Part shown: positions 37,379-46,432 of the stretch, piece after piece
Position numbering within the stretch: position 1 is the first letter of the stretch
Layout of the letters: every line of letters begins with the position of its first letter
NCBI RefSeq assembly: GCF_005860765.1
Contig: NZ_VCEI01000021.1
Coordinates: 310,001-374,000 of the forward strand
From: Dyadobacter sediminis
Lineage (GTDB): Bacteria > Bacteroidota > Bacteroidia > Cytophagales > Spirosomataceae
Reading direction: 5' to 3'
Length of the DNA stretch: 64,000 nt
Notes under the pieces: model-generated
The model's database searches: none
What the model saw: only the letters and a program-made list of their open reading frames with translations
Told to the model about the DNA's origin: nothing
Made by a program: the position numbers and the translations under genes

Positions 37379-38311
37379 CTATTTCTTTCTTTCGGGGTTA
37401 ATAACTGGCCGGTCCGATTTGACCACTGTTAATGCCGTAGCAATAAGTGAGCCGATATCGGTTAGATTGGCCGGTAAAATCAATGTATTTCCGGTTTTTG
37501 CCAATTTACCAAATTGTTCCACATAATTTTCCGCTACTTTCAGCTGCACTGCTTCCAGACCGCCGTCTTTCTGTATCGCTTCCGCCACGAGCCGGATGCT
37601 GTCTGCTGTTGCTTCGGCAACCGAACGCAGAGCGGCGGCTTCACCTTCCGCTTCATTGATCTGCCTTAACCGCAAACCTTCCGATTCCAGCACGACCTTC
37701 TGTTTTTGTCCTTCGGCAACGTTAATTGCAGCCTGTTTTTCTCCGTCGGATTGCAGAATTACCGCACGCCGTTCCCGTTCGGCCTGCATCTGTTTTTCCA
37801 TGGCGTTCAGTACGCTTTGCGGCGGTGTGATGTTTTTGATTTCGTAACGTAAAACTTTCACGCCCCAGCCGATGGCCGCTTCATCAATGGATTCCACAAC
37901 GGCTCGGTTAATCGTCATCCGTTCCTCAAAAGTTTTGTCAAGATCCAGTTTTCCGATTTCACTCCGCATGGTTGTCTGGGCAAGCTGGATAACGGCAAAA
38001 GTATAATCGGCAATGCCGTAGGCAGCTTTTTTCGGATCAATAACCTGAATAAAAATAACGCCGTCCATACGCACTTGAACATTGTCGCGTGTAATGCAAA
38101 TCTGTTCGGGAATGTCAATCGCAATTTCTTTGAGTGTGTATTTGTAAGCGATTCTGTCAAAAAAAGGAATAATGAAATTGATACCGGGCTGCAATACGGC
38201 GTAAAATTTTCCAAGACGTTCCAGTATATATGCATTTTGTTGCGGAACGACTTTAACGGTCATTAAAATGGTGAGAACGACAAGAACAAGCAGTATTATA
38301 AGTGGTGTCAT
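37379..38311 (-). CDS. SPFH/Band 7 protein (paraslipin, QmcA-like)
   Basis: The protein has 310 residues. An N-terminal membrane helix (PLIILLVLVVLTILMTVKVV) precedes the SPFH domain (residues 25-190, ERLGKFYAVLQPGINFIIPF) and a charged, alanine-rich coiled coil (about 175-260, MEKQMQAERERRAVIL). Family members form large membrane-bound oligomers. Its partner NfeD follows directly. A promoter candidate lies upstream. Confidence 0.92.
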   Translation of the reverse strand: MTPLIILLVLVVLTILMTVKVVPQQNAYILERLGKFYAVLQPGINFIIPFFDRIAYKYTLKEIAIDIPEQICITRDNVQVRMDGVIFIQVIDPKKAAYGIADYTFAVIQLAQTTMRSEIGKLDLDKTFEERMTINRAVVESIDEAAIGWGVKVLRYEIKNITPPQSVLNAMEKQMQAERERRAVILQSDGEKQAAINVAEGQKQKVVLESEGLRLRQINEAEGEAAALRSVAEATADSIRLVAEAIQKDGGLEAVQLKVAENYVEQFGKLAKTGNTLILPANLTDIGSLIATALTVVKSDRPVINPERKK

Positions 38312-38335
38312 AGCAAGTAAGTTTGATGTACAGGA

Positions 38336-38366
38336 CGAAAGTAACCATACAAGAACTTGCTTCCAA
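38336..38366 (-). promoter_or_regulatory. Candidate promoter for SPFH-nfeD operon
   Basis: On the minus strand, TTG (38366-38364) is followed after 20 nt by TACTTTCG (38343-38336), one base off TAnnTTTG. It lies 25 nt upstream of the ATG. Confidence 0.4.
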
Positions 38367-38434
38367 TAACTCTTTTATCAGCGTGAGGTTAAACTTGCCT
38401 GCCGGTTTATGAAGGGGATGAATGGAAAAAGATA

Positions 38435-39601
38435 TCAATCTTTTAATATTTCTTTTGAAATAACCATTTTTTGAATCTCGCTGGTGCCTTCTCCGATGGT
38501 GCAGAGCTTGCTGTCACGATAAAATTTTTCAACCGGATAATCTTTTACAAAACCATATCCGCCAAAAATCTGAACGGCTTCATTGGCAACTCTTACGGCT
38601 GTTTCGGATGCATGATACTTGGCCACGGAACTGGAAAGCGTTACTTTTTTGCCTGCATCTTTCAGTTCAGCAGCATGAAAAGTCAGCAAAGTGGAAGCCT
38701 GAATATCCGTATACATGTCCGCCAGCTTGAATGCAATGGCCTGAAAATCACAAATGGATTTACCAAACTGCTTTCTTTCCCTGGAGTATGCAAGTGCCGC
38801 CTCATAAGCGCCCAGTGCCGTTCCGACGCTCAGTGCAGCAATGGAGATCCGGCCGCCGTCAAGAACTTTTAAAGACTCGATAAAACCGTCGCCCACTTGC
38901 CCGATCCGGTGCGTATCCGGAACAATGCAATCCTGAAAAATAAGTTCCACCGTTTCGGAAGCCCGCATGCCCAGTTTGTCTTCCTTCCTGCCGCATGTAA
39001 ATCCCGGTGTACCCTGCGGAATGATAAAAGCAGTGGCGCCATGTTTGTCGCCGGGCTCGCCGGTTCTGGCTATGACCACAGTAATCCCGGCACTTTTTCC
39101 ATTGGTAATAAAGTTTTTGGAGCCGTTAATAACCCAGTTGTCGCCCTCTTTAACGGCAACGGTACGCATGTTTCCGGCATCCGATCCGGTATTGGGTTCG
39201 GTAAGTCCCCATGCACCGAGCGAGCGGCCGCTGGCAAGTTGCGGAAGATACATGCGTTTCTGTTCCGCGTTGCCGAACATGTAGATGTGATTTGTACACA
39301 AGGAATTATGTGCAGCCATCGACAAGCCTGCGGAGGGATCTGTTTTTGCCAGTTCAATAATTGCCGTTACATATTCCTTGTATCCTAGGCCCGCTCCGCC
39401 AAATTCTTCGGGAACGAGCATGCCCATCAGGCCAAGTTCGCCCAGCTGATGAAACAGTTCTTTTGGAAACTGCTGTTCTTCATCCCACTTCCGGATATTG
39501 GGTTTTAGGTTAAGGGCAGCAAACTGGCGTATGGTCTCTTTGATCAGCGTACAGGTTTCTTCCCGCTCACTTTGTGCTGAATCCGGATTTACTGTTTCCA
39601 T
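38435..39601 (-). CDS. Acyl-CoA dehydrogenase
   Basis: The protein has 388 residues, a full-length FAD-dependent acyl-CoA dehydrogenase of the short/medium-chain or branched-chain type. Signatures are GAWGLTEPNTGSDAG, the flavin-binding region ITNGKSA, and QIFGGYGFVKDYPVEKFYRD. The catalytic base is the glutamate in GEGTSEIQK. It forms a trans-2,3 double bond in acyl-CoA. Chain specificity cannot be set from the sequence alone. It stands alone on its strand. Confidence 0.92.
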   Translation of the reverse strand: METVNPDSAQSEREETCTLIKETIRQFAALNLKPNIRKWDEEQQFPKELFHQLGELGLMGMLVPEEFGGAGLGYKEYVTAIIELAKTDPSAGLSMAAHNSLCTNHIYMFGNAEQKRMYLPQLASGRSLGAWGLTEPNTGSDAGNMRTVAVKEGDNWVINGSKNFITNGKSAGITVVIARTGEPGDKHGATAFIIPQGTPGFTCGRKEDKLGMRASETVELIFQDCIVPDTHRIGQVGDGFIESLKVLDGGRISIAALSVGTALGAYEAALAYSRERKQFGKSICDFQAIAFKLADMYTDIQASTLLTFHAAELKDAGKKVTLSSSVAKYHASETAVRVANEAVQIFGGYGFVKDYPVEKFYRDSKLCTIGEGTSEIQKMVISKEILKD

Positions 39602-39713
39602 AATTCCCGGTGTTTACATTTAATTTACTTAATGTTAGCAAAAAATCAAGATATTTCTCTTATCAGTAACGAACAAATACGAGGCGGAGCGGTGAAGATT
39701 CGTATAAAAAAAT

Positions 39714-39721
39714 TACATTTG
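39714..39721 (+). promoter_or_regulatory. Possible -7 element for UDP-glucose dehydrogenase
   Basis: TACATTTG matches TAnnTTTG, 92 nt before the ATG. A -33 TTG is not present at the usual spacing. Confidence 0.3.
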
Positions 39722-39812
39722 CTGATGTCTTAACACACGGGACTTGGTTAAATACAATTCTTTAACCTGAACGATGAAGTTCCGTAACAACTATATTATA
39801 ATTATCACATTT

Positions 39813-41150
39813 ATGAAAATTGCAGTTGTAGGAACAGGTTATGTTGGTTTGGTTACAGGCACCTGTTTTGCCGAAACGGGCAATCAGGTAACCTGCGTTG
39901 ACATTGATGTCAGAAAAATCGAACGTTTGCAAAAGGGCGAAATCCCTATTTATGAGCCGGGCCTTGATGTGCTTTTTCACCGGAACGTGGAAGAAGGCCG
40001 TTTGCTGTTTACGACGAATCTGGCTGAGGGCATTAAAGATGCGGAAGTCATTTTCCTTGCGTTGCCGACGCCTCCGGGCGAGGACGGTTCAGCGGATCTG
40101 AAGTACATTCTGAAAGTAGCGGATGATCTTGGCCATATCCTGGACAAATACGCGGTTGTAATTGATAAAAGCACCGTTCCGGTTGGCACAGCTGAAAAAG
40201 TACGTGCTGCCATTGCAAAAAACGCCAAAGTTGAATTTGACGTAGTTTCCAATCCTGAATTTTTGAGAGAAGGCGTCGCGGTTGAGGATTTCATGAAGCC
40301 GGACCGGGTTGTAGTCGGAACTACTTCTGAAAAGGCAAAAAAGGTGATGGAAAAGCTTTATGCTCCGCTGGTCAGACAAGGAAATCCGGTGATTTTCATG
40401 GACGAGCGTTCTGCCGAGATGACCAAATACGCAGCCAATTCATTCCTGGCAATGAAAATTACGTTCATGAATGAAATTGCGAATCTTTGTGAAAAAGTAG
40501 GTGCCAATGTAGATGATATCCGCCGCGGTATTGGTACGGACAGCCGGATCGGCAAGCGTTTTCTTTTTGCAGGAATCGGTTATGGCGGAAGCTGTTTTCC
40601 GAAAGATGTTCAGGCCCTAGCAAAAACATCCAACGATTTCAACTATGATTTCCGCATCCTGAAATCCGTTATGGATGTAAACTATGATCAGAAGAAAAAA
40701 CTTCTGCCGATGGTCGAAAACTACTTTGAAGGAAGTCTGAAAGATAAAACCATAGCGGTCTGGGGACTGGCGTTCAAGCCGTATACCGATGATATCCGCG
40801 AAGCTCCGGCGCTTGAAAATATTGAAGCATTGCTGGAAGCCGGTGCCAAAGTAACCGTTTATGATCCAGAAGCCATGAATAATGTAAAAGGCATTCTTGG
40901 TGATAAAGTAACATTCTGTCATACGCCGTATGCCGCGCTGGACGACGCAGACGCACTGATGATATTTACCGAATGGCCTCAATTCCGCACACCTGAATTT
41001 GAAAAGATGGGTAAACTGTTGAAGAACAAAGTAATTTTTGACGGAAGAAACCTGTATGAACTGGATCAGATGCGTGAAATAGGCTATACCTATTACAGCA
41101 TCGGACGGGAAAAGGTGGTTCCGGCTGGTGAAAATCAACATTCAATCTAA
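39813..41150 (+). CDS. ugd: UDP-glucose 6-dehydrogenase
   Basis: The protein has 445 residues from ATG 39813, chosen because the Rossmann motif KIAVVGTGYVGLVTG starts at once; an ATG at 39774 would add 13 residues. It oxidises UDP-glucose to UDP-glucuronate with two NAD. The catalytic cysteine is in GYGGSCFPKDVQAL, and other signatures are NPEFLREG and AFKPYTDDIREAP. The next gene, 12 bp on, uses its product. Confidence 0.95.
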   Translation: MKIAVVGTGYVGLVTGTCFAETGNQVTCVDIDVRKIERLQKGEIPIYEPGLDVLFHRNVEEGRLLFTTNLAEGIKDAEVIFLALPTPPGEDGSADLKYILKVADDLGHILDKYAVVIDKSTVPVGTAEKVRAAIAKNAKVEFDVVSNPEFLREGVAVEDFMKPDRVVVGTTSEKAKKVMEKLYAPLVRQGNPVIFMDERSAEMTKYAANSFLAMKITFMNEIANLCEKVGANVDDIRRGIGTDSRIGKRFLFAGIGYGGSCFPKDVQALAKTSNDFNYDFRILKSVMDVNYDQKKKLLPMVENYFEGSLKDKTIAVWGLAFKPYTDDIREAPALENIEALLEAGAKVTVYDPEAMNNVKGILGDKVTFCHTPYAALDDADALMIFTEWPQFRTPEFEKMGKLLKNKVIFDGRNLYELDQMREIGYTYYSIGREKVVPAGENQHSI

Positions 41151-41162
41151 TCTATCTTATTC

Positions 41163-42155
41163 ATGAAACGTGTACTTATAACCGGGGCAGCAGGATTTTT
41201 GGGTTCGCACCTTTGCGAACGGTTTTTAAAGGAAGGCATGTATGTGATCGCAATGGATAACCTGATTACAGGTGATATGCGGAACATTGAACATCTGATG
41301 CCTAATCCCAATTTTGAATTTAACCATCATGATGTAACCAAATACGTGCATGTTCCGGGCGAACTGGATTACATCATGCACTTTGCATCTCCGGCCAGCC
41401 CGATCGATTACCTTAAAATCCCGATTCAGACGCTGAAAGTAGGAGCGATGGGAACGCATAACCTGCTTGGACTTGCGCGCGTCAAAAAAGCACGTTTTAT
41501 CATTGCTTCCACATCCGAAGTGTATGGCGATCCGCTTGTGCATCCGCAAACCGAAGATTACTGGGGACACGTGAATCCGATCGGGCCGCGCGGCTGCTAT
41601 GACGAGGCAAAACGTTATCAGGAAGCCATTACCATGGCTTATCACCGGTATCACGATCTGGAAACACGCATTGTACGGATTTTTAATACATATGGTCCCA
41701 GAATGCGCCTCAATGACGGACGTGTATTGCCGGCATTCATCGGACAAGCTTTGCGCGGTGAAGATATTACGGTATTCGGCGACGGTTCGCAAACACGTTC
41801 ATTCTGCTATGTTGACGATCTTGTTGAAGGAATTTACCGCCTGCTTTTAAGCGATTATGCATTGCCTGTGAACATCGGAAATCCTTCCGAAATCACAATC
41901 GGGGAATTTGCCGAAGAAATTATCAAACTGACCGGAACAGACCAGAAAGTGGTTTACAAGCCGCTTCCGCAGGATGATCCCAAGCAAAGACAACCGGATA
42001 TCACCAAAGCAAAGGAAATTCTGGGCTGGGAACCGAAAGTTTCCCGTCAGGAAGGTTTACAGATAACTTACGATTATTTCCGCAACTTGCCGAAAGACAG
42101 GTTGTATGAAGAAACCAATCACCGGGGCTTCGAAGGATTCAGCCATGTGAAATAA
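41163..42155 (+). CDS. uxs: UDP-glucuronate decarboxylase (UDP-xylose synthase)
   Basis: The protein has 330 residues, an extended SDR enzyme with NAD motif [10 protein letters not shown] and the YxxxK pair in [10 protein letters not shown]. Signatures [22 protein letters not shown] and [16 protein letters not shown] are typical of UXS. It converts UDP-glucuronate to UDP-xylose. Together with the upstream dehydrogenase it supplies UDP-glucuronate or UDP-xylose for polysaccharide. No glycosyltransferase is adjacent. Confidence 0.93.
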   Translation: MKRVLITGAAGFLGSHLCERFLKEGMYVIAMDNLITGDMRNIEHLMPNPNFEFNHHDVTKYVHVPGELDYIMHFASPASPIDYLKIPIQTLKVGAMGTHNLLGLARVKKARFIIASTSEVYGDPLVHPQTEDYWGHVNPIGPRGCYDEAKRYQEAITMAYHRYHDLETRIVRIFNTYGPRMRLNDGRVLPAFIGQALRGEDITVFGDGSQTRSFCYVDDLVEGIYRLLLSDYALPVNIGNPSEITIGEFAEEIIKLTGTDQKVVYKPLPQDDPKQRQPDITKAKEILGWEPKVSRQEGLQITYDYFRNLPKDRLYEETNHRGFEGFSHVK

Positions 42156-42168
42156 ATCATAGCATTAT

Positions 42169-42204
42169 CAATAAAAAAACCCGCAGATGCGGGTTTTTTT
42201 ATTG
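42169..42204. terminator. Bidirectional terminator, uxs / frr
   Basis: A perfect 16-bp stem (42169-42184 with 42189-42204), 4-nt loop, has A7 and T7 runs at the base. It lies between the convergent uxs and frr genes. Confidence 0.92.
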
Positions 42205-42220
42205 AAAGAAAATCTGAAAG

Positions 42221-42781
42221 TTAAACTTCCATAATCTCTTTTTCCTTTGCAGAAAAAATCTGTTCTACTTTGGAAATAAAACCGTCGGTCAGTTTCTGAA
42301 CACGGTCTTCACTTACTTTTACCAGATCTTCCGCAACGCCTTCTTTGGTCAGCTTGCGCAGCGAATTATTGGCATCCTGACGAATGTTACGGATGTTGAT
42401 CTTGGCCGTTTCAATTTCGTTTTTTGCACGTTTTACAAGCTCTCTGCGCCGTTCTTCGTTCAGCGGCGGAACAGAAATCCGGATCATTTCACCATCATTG
42501 GAAGGTGCAAAACCCAGGTTGCCATTGCGAATGGCTTTTTCTATATCATTAATGATTTTTCTTTCGAAAGGCTTGATGGCAATCGTCCTTGCGTCCGGCG
42601 TATTGATGGTGGCCACGTTCTGCAAAGGCGTCATGGAGCCGTAATATTCAATCTGAAGACCTTCCAGCATCTGGGGCGAAGCTTTTCCTGCCCGAATTTT
42701 TCCCAGTTCTATAATAAGGTGTTTGATGGCACCTTCCATAGTATCTTTGGCATCTTCAAGATATAATTCTATTTCTTCCAT
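42221..42781 (-). CDS. frr: Ribosome recycling factor
   Basis: The protein has 186 residues, full length. With EF-G it splits post-termination ribosomes. Signatures: KIRAGKASPQMLEGL, IRISVPPLNEERRRELVK, and the C-terminal helix RVQKLTDGFISKVEQI. It lies 26 bp after pyrH on the same strand, the widespread pyrH-frr order. Confidence 0.97.
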   Translation of the reverse strand: MEEIELYLEDAKDTMEGAIKHLIIELGKIRAGKASPQMLEGLQIEYYGSMTPLQNVATINTPDARTIAIKPFERKIINDIEKAIRNGNLGFAPSNDGEMIRISVPPLNEERRRELVKRAKNEIETAKINIRNIRQDANNSLRKLTKEGVAEDLVKVSEDRVQKLTDGFISKVEQIFSAKEKEIMEV

Positions 42782-42807
42782 TGTTTATAAAAGATAGTAT
42801 ATTTCCG

Positions 42808-43527
42808 TTAATTCGATATCAGCGTTCCGACTTCTTCTCCCATCACCAGATCATACAGATTGCCGGGTTTGTTCATATCGAAAACAATGATCGGGACATT
42901 ATTTTCCTTGCAAAGCGTGAAAGCAGTCAGGTCCATAATCTTGAGATTTCTGGACAGCGCCTCATCGAAAGTCAGTTGGCTGTATTTGGTTGCGAGCGGA
43001 TCTTTTTCCGGATCTGCCGTATAAACTCCGTCCACGCGCGTTCCTTTTAGAACCACTTCCGACTCGGATTCAATGGCGCGAAGGCCGGCGGTTGTATCCG
43101 TTGTAAAATAAGGATTTCCCGTTCCTGCGCCGAAAATAACAACACGTCCTTTTTCAAGGTGGCGGATTGCACGGCGGCGAATCAGCGGCTCGCAAACCTG
43201 CTCCATTTTGATGGCCGACATCAGCCTTGTGTTCATGCCGTGCTTTTCAAGCGAACTCTGGATTGCCATTCCGTTGATGACCGTGGCCAGCATGCCCATA
43301 TGATCGCCCTGAACTCTGTCAATCCCGGATTTTTCTACAGATGCGCCGCGAAAAATATTTCCCCCACCGATTACAATGGCAACCTGAACGCCGACTTCTG
43401 TAATTCTTTTGATTTCCCGGGCATAGTTATCGAGAATGTTGAAATCAATAACCTGGGCTTTATCGCCGCCATTAAGAGCTTCTCCGCTGAGTTTGAGTAA
43501 TAAACGTTTGTATACTGGTTCGGGCAT
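42808..43527 (-). CDS. pyrH: UMP kinase
   Basis: The protein has 239 residues of the amino acid kinase fold. It phosphorylates UMP to UDP for pyrimidine nucleotide synthesis. Signatures: [33 protein letters not shown] and [16 protein letters not shown]. It is the upstream partner of frr. Confidence 0.97.
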   Translation of the reverse strand: MPEPVYKRLLLKLSGEALNGGDKAQVIDFNILDNYAREIKRITEVGVQVAIVIGGGNIFRGASVEKSGIDRVQGDHMGMLATVINGMAIQSSLEKHGMNTRLMSAIKMEQVCEPLIRRRAIRHLEKGRVVIFGAGTGNPYFTTDTTAGLRAIESESEVVLKGTRVDGVYTADPEKDPLATKYSQLTFDEALSRNLKIMDLTAFTLCKENNVPIIVFDMNKPGNLYDLVMGEEVGTLISN

Positions 43528-43591
43528 GATTATAGATATAGGTGTTTTCGTCCGTAAAAATAAGCGTAGGAAGTCAAGATAAACAAGTTAT

Positions 43592-44125
43592 TTATTGAAA
43601 CTCGAGCAATACCTGATTTTTTTCAACCGTTTCGCCTGCCGCTACTTTCAATGTTTTTACCGTTCCGCTTCCGGAGGAGCGGATTGCGTTTTCCATTTTC
43701 ATCGCCACCAGCACCAGCAGCGTATCGCCTTTGCTGATTATATCGCCTTCAGAAACCGCAACGGACTGGATCAATCCGGGCATGGGCGCCTTGATGTTGT
43801 TCAGTTTCTGGGCTGTACTGTTCTGAAGTCCCATTCCTTCCAGAAGCAAATCCAGCTGATTTTTCGTTTTGGTATAATAATGCTGGCCGTTGATCAGCAA
43901 ATGGACCGATTTCTCCTGCGCGTTGACTTCAAGTACTTCCACGCTATACGATTTGTTATTTCGGATAACGTGAAATTTGTTCCGGCCCAGCTCAGCAATG
44001 TCCCCGTCGAACTGCTCGCTTCCGACAAACCATTTGTCTTTCCGGTTGCTTATTTCAAAGGAATTTTCGGAGGAAAGTTCGCTGTTTTCCTGGAACGGAC
44101 TTTCGGAGACATTGATTTTCAGCAT
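43592..44125 (-). CDS. Biotin/lipoyl attachment carrier protein
   Basis: The protein has 177 residues. The C-terminal roughly 75 residues are a biotinyl domain with the biotinylation site in VAMKMENAI, preceded by the APMPGLI strand. The N-terminal half is a linker with a beta-rich segment, as in carboxylase carrier subunits of Bacteroidota. It probably serves acetyl- or propionyl-CoA carboxylase or a related decarboxylase, though no carboxylase subunit is present here. Its ATG overlaps the dusB stop by 7 nt (ATGCTGA), implying coupled translation. Confidence 0.88.
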   Translation of the reverse strand: MLKINVSESPFQENSELSSENSFEISNRKDKWFVGSEQFDGDIAELGRNKFHVIRNNKSYSVEVLEVNAQEKSVHLLINGQHYYTKTKNQLDLLLEGMGLQNSTAQKLNNIKAPMPGLIQSVAVSEGDIISKGDTLLVLVAMKMENAIRSSGSGTVKTLKVAAGETVEKNQVLLEFQ

Positions 44126-45108
44126 ACGGCTTCACTGTATTCATGAATAATTTCGTTCAGTATGCCGTCCAGTTCTTCAAATGTCATTCCTTCCACCAGA
44201 CGCATGCGGAACGGCTTGAAGTGTTCCAGCCCTTTAAAATAATTGGTATAATGCCTGCGCATTTCAAAAACGCCGGCAACGGGCCCTTTCCAGCGAATTG
44301 AAAATTCCAGATGTTTCCTGCACACTTCCACACGCTGCTGCATGGTTGGCGGCGCAAGTTTTTCACCGGTTTTCATAAAATGCTTGATTTCGTTAAAAAT
44401 CCACGGGTTTCCGATCGTAGCACGGCCGATCATGATGCCGTCCACGCCAAAGCGGTTTTTATATTCCAGTGCCTTTTCCGGCGTATCCACATCGCCATTC
44501 CCGAAAATCGGGATCGTTATGCGCGGGTTGTCCTTGATTTTTGCAATCAGAGTCCAGTCTGCCGAGCCTTTGTACATTTGCACGCGGGTTCTGCCATGAA
44601 TGGAAAGTGCCTTGATGCCGATATCCTGCAAACGTTCGGCAACTTCCTGCACATTCTTTGTATTTTCATCCCAGCCAAGCCGGGTTTTTACCGTTACGGG
44701 CAAATGCGTGGATTTTATAACGGCTTCGGTCATTTTCACCATTTTCGGGACATCCTGCAGCAACGCAGCGCCGGCTCCGCGGCAGGCCACATTCTTGACC
44801 GGGCAGCCATAATTGATATCGATAAGATCCGGGTTTACGCGGGATGCAATTTCTGCACACGAGCCCATTGTTTCAACATCACTGCCGAACAGCTGAATGC
44901 CGACGGGTCTTTCGTATTCAAAAATATCCAGTTTCTGCACACTCTTTGCCGCATCCCGGATAAGCCCTTCGGATGACACGAATTCGGTATACATCAGATC
45001 GGCCCCGTTTTCCTTGCATACAGCGCGGAAAGGCGGATCGCTTACGTCTTCCATCGGTGCCAGAAGCAGCGGAAAGTCGCTCAGTTCTATATTTCCTATT
45101 TTAACCAT
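44119..45108 (-). CDS. dusB: tRNA-dihydrouridine synthase B
   Basis: The protein has 329 residues, a TIM-barrel flavoprotein that reduces uridine to dihydrouridine in tRNA. Signatures: LLAPMEDVSDPPFR, DINYGCPVKN, the catalytic cysteine in ACRGAGAAL, VKTRLGW and IFGNGDV. It heads a minus-strand group with the biotin carrier and is divergent from the CPBP protease gene. Confidence 0.93.
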   Translation of the reverse strand: MVKIGNIELSDFPLLLAPMEDVSDPPFRAVCKENGADLMYTEFVSSEGLIRDAAKSVQKLDIFEYERPVGIQLFGSDVETMGSCAEIASRVNPDLIDINYGCPVKNVACRGAGAALLQDVPKMVKMTEAVIKSTHLPVTVKTRLGWDENTKNVQEVAERLQDIGIKALSIHGRTRVQMYKGSADWTLIAKIKDNPRITIPIFGNGDVDTPEKALEYKNRFGVDGIMIGRATIGNPWIFNEIKHFMKTGEKLAPPTMQQRVEVCRKHLEFSIRWKGPVAGVFEMRRHYTNYFKGLEHFKPFRMRLVEGMTFEELDGILNEIIHEYSEAVC

Positions 45109-45225
45109 TTCGGCAAGACTAATGTCGGTTAAACTTCCAAACGTGGGTTTAAACCCTTTATAATACGTTCTACTTGTTCACTCCGTATTTTTAAATTGAT
45201 AATAAACCGTAAATTTACACCAATT

Positions 45226-46188
45226 ATGCAAAATAGTAATCCAGTCCCGGCAGTTTCCCGTGTGCCCGGCACCATGGGCAGTTTATTGGTTTTAATCGGT
45301 TTTGTGCTGATCGGAATGGCTGTGGGAAACATGCTGGCGGTGATGTTGCTGGCCGTTTACAAGTCGGCCGGTGTGGAAAGCATTGCCGTGCTGCTGAACA
45401 AACTGATTTCTGACCCTGCGAATGTTTCCAACGGATGGAATGCATTGATGATCCTGCAGGGAACCGTTCACTTTTTCTCCTATCTTTTGCCTTCGCTGGT
45501 TTACTGGTTTTATATCGAACGCAGAACGCTTCGTCAGTTTGATTTCAGGGAAAAGCCGGCTGCCGGAGTCTGGCTTCTGGCATTTCTGCTTGTGCTGGTT
45601 TTTATTCCGGTCAACAGCAAGTTTATTGAATGGAATGCCGCCATGAAACTGCCCGATACGTTCTCCGGACTGGAACTGTGGATGCGTGAGAAAGAAGATC
45701 AGCTGGCAGTGATGACGGGTTTTCTGACCAATTTCAAACAGTTCGGTCAGTTGCTGATTGCCTTGTTCGTGGTCGTGCTGCTGCCGGCAGTAGGCGAGGA
45801 AGTGCTTTTTCGCGGAATCATTCAGACCAAGCTTTTTCAGCACTGGGGAAATATACATCTTGCCATTTGGACGGCAGCTGCCATTTTCAGCGCCATCCAT
45901 TTTCAGTTTTACGGATTCCTTCCGCGCATGATGCTCGGCGCATTGTTCGGGTATTTGTATTTCTGGACCGGAAATTTAAGGATCGCCGTACTGGCGCATT
46001 TTGTGAACAACGGGTTTGTACTGGTCATGGTGTATCTGCACAATATCGGCATTGTCAAAACGAACATTGAAGAAACCAAATCAATGCCTGCCATGCTGGT
46101 GCTGGTTTCATTGATTCTTTCTGCTGGTATACTTCTGTTAATAAAAAAATCGGGTGTTGCCGGAGATATCCGCCGTGCAAGCCTTTAA
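45226..46188 (+). CDS. CPBP intramembrane metalloprotease
   Basis: The protein has 320 residues from ATG 45226; a TTG at 45196 could add ten. It has about seven to eight hydrophobic segments. The conserved catalytic set is GEEVLFRG (near residue 190), FSAIHFQFYG and HFVNNGF. Family members (CAAX protease and bacteriocin-processing type) cleave within membranes. The substrate is unknown, and no lantibiotic or prenylation genes are nearby. Confidence 0.9.
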   Translation: MQNSNPVPAVSRVPGTMGSLLVLIGFVLIGMAVGNMLAVMLLAVYKSAGVESIAVLLNKLISDPANVSNGWNALMILQGTVHFFSYLLPSLVYWFYIERRTLRQFDFREKPAAGVWLLAFLLVLVFIPVNSKFIEWNAAMKLPDTFSGLELWMREKEDQLAVMTGFLTNFKQFGQLLIALFVVVLLPAVGEEVLFRGIIQTKLFQHWGNIHLAIWTAAAIFSAIHFQFYGFLPRMMLGALFGYLYFWTGNLRIAVLAHFVNNGFVLVMVYLHNIGIVKTNIEETKSMPAMLVLVSLILSAGILLLIKKSGVAGDIRRASL

Positions 46189-46210
46189 TTAAAATCAAGC
46201 AAAAAACTTT

Positions 46211-46432
46211 ATGGCTGAAAACTGGGTAAAGGCATTTCAGAGCGGACGAATGATCCGCGCGGAAATTGCCCGTGAAATACTGGAACAAAATGAGATACCT
46301 GCTGTGATCGTGAACCGAAAAGACAGCAGTTACCCGATTTTCGGAACATGTGAGGTTCATGTGCCGGCAAGTGACCTTTTGAAGGCCCAAACAATACTGA
46401 CGAATGAAGACGCGCTTAGAGAAACTGAGTAA
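46211..46432 (+). CDS. DUF2007 small protein
   Basis: The protein has 73 residues and matches the DUF2007 (putative signal transducing protein) pattern: VKAFQSGRMIRAEIAREILEQ, then IPAVIVNRKDSS and VHVPASDLLKAQTIL. The fold resembles PII-like/ferredoxin sheets. Its role is unknown. Its end overlaps the cdsA start by 29 nt, and it follows the CPBP gene by 22 bp, so all three are likely one operon. Confidence 0.82.
   Translation: MAENWVKAFQSGRMIRAEIAREILEQNEIPAVIVNRKDSSYPIFGTCEVHVPASDLLKAQTILTNEDALRETE

Noticed and set aside
45129-45332. 67-residue minus-strand frame between dusB and CPBP
   Set aside because: Overlaps the CPBP start on the other strand and has no recognisable features.
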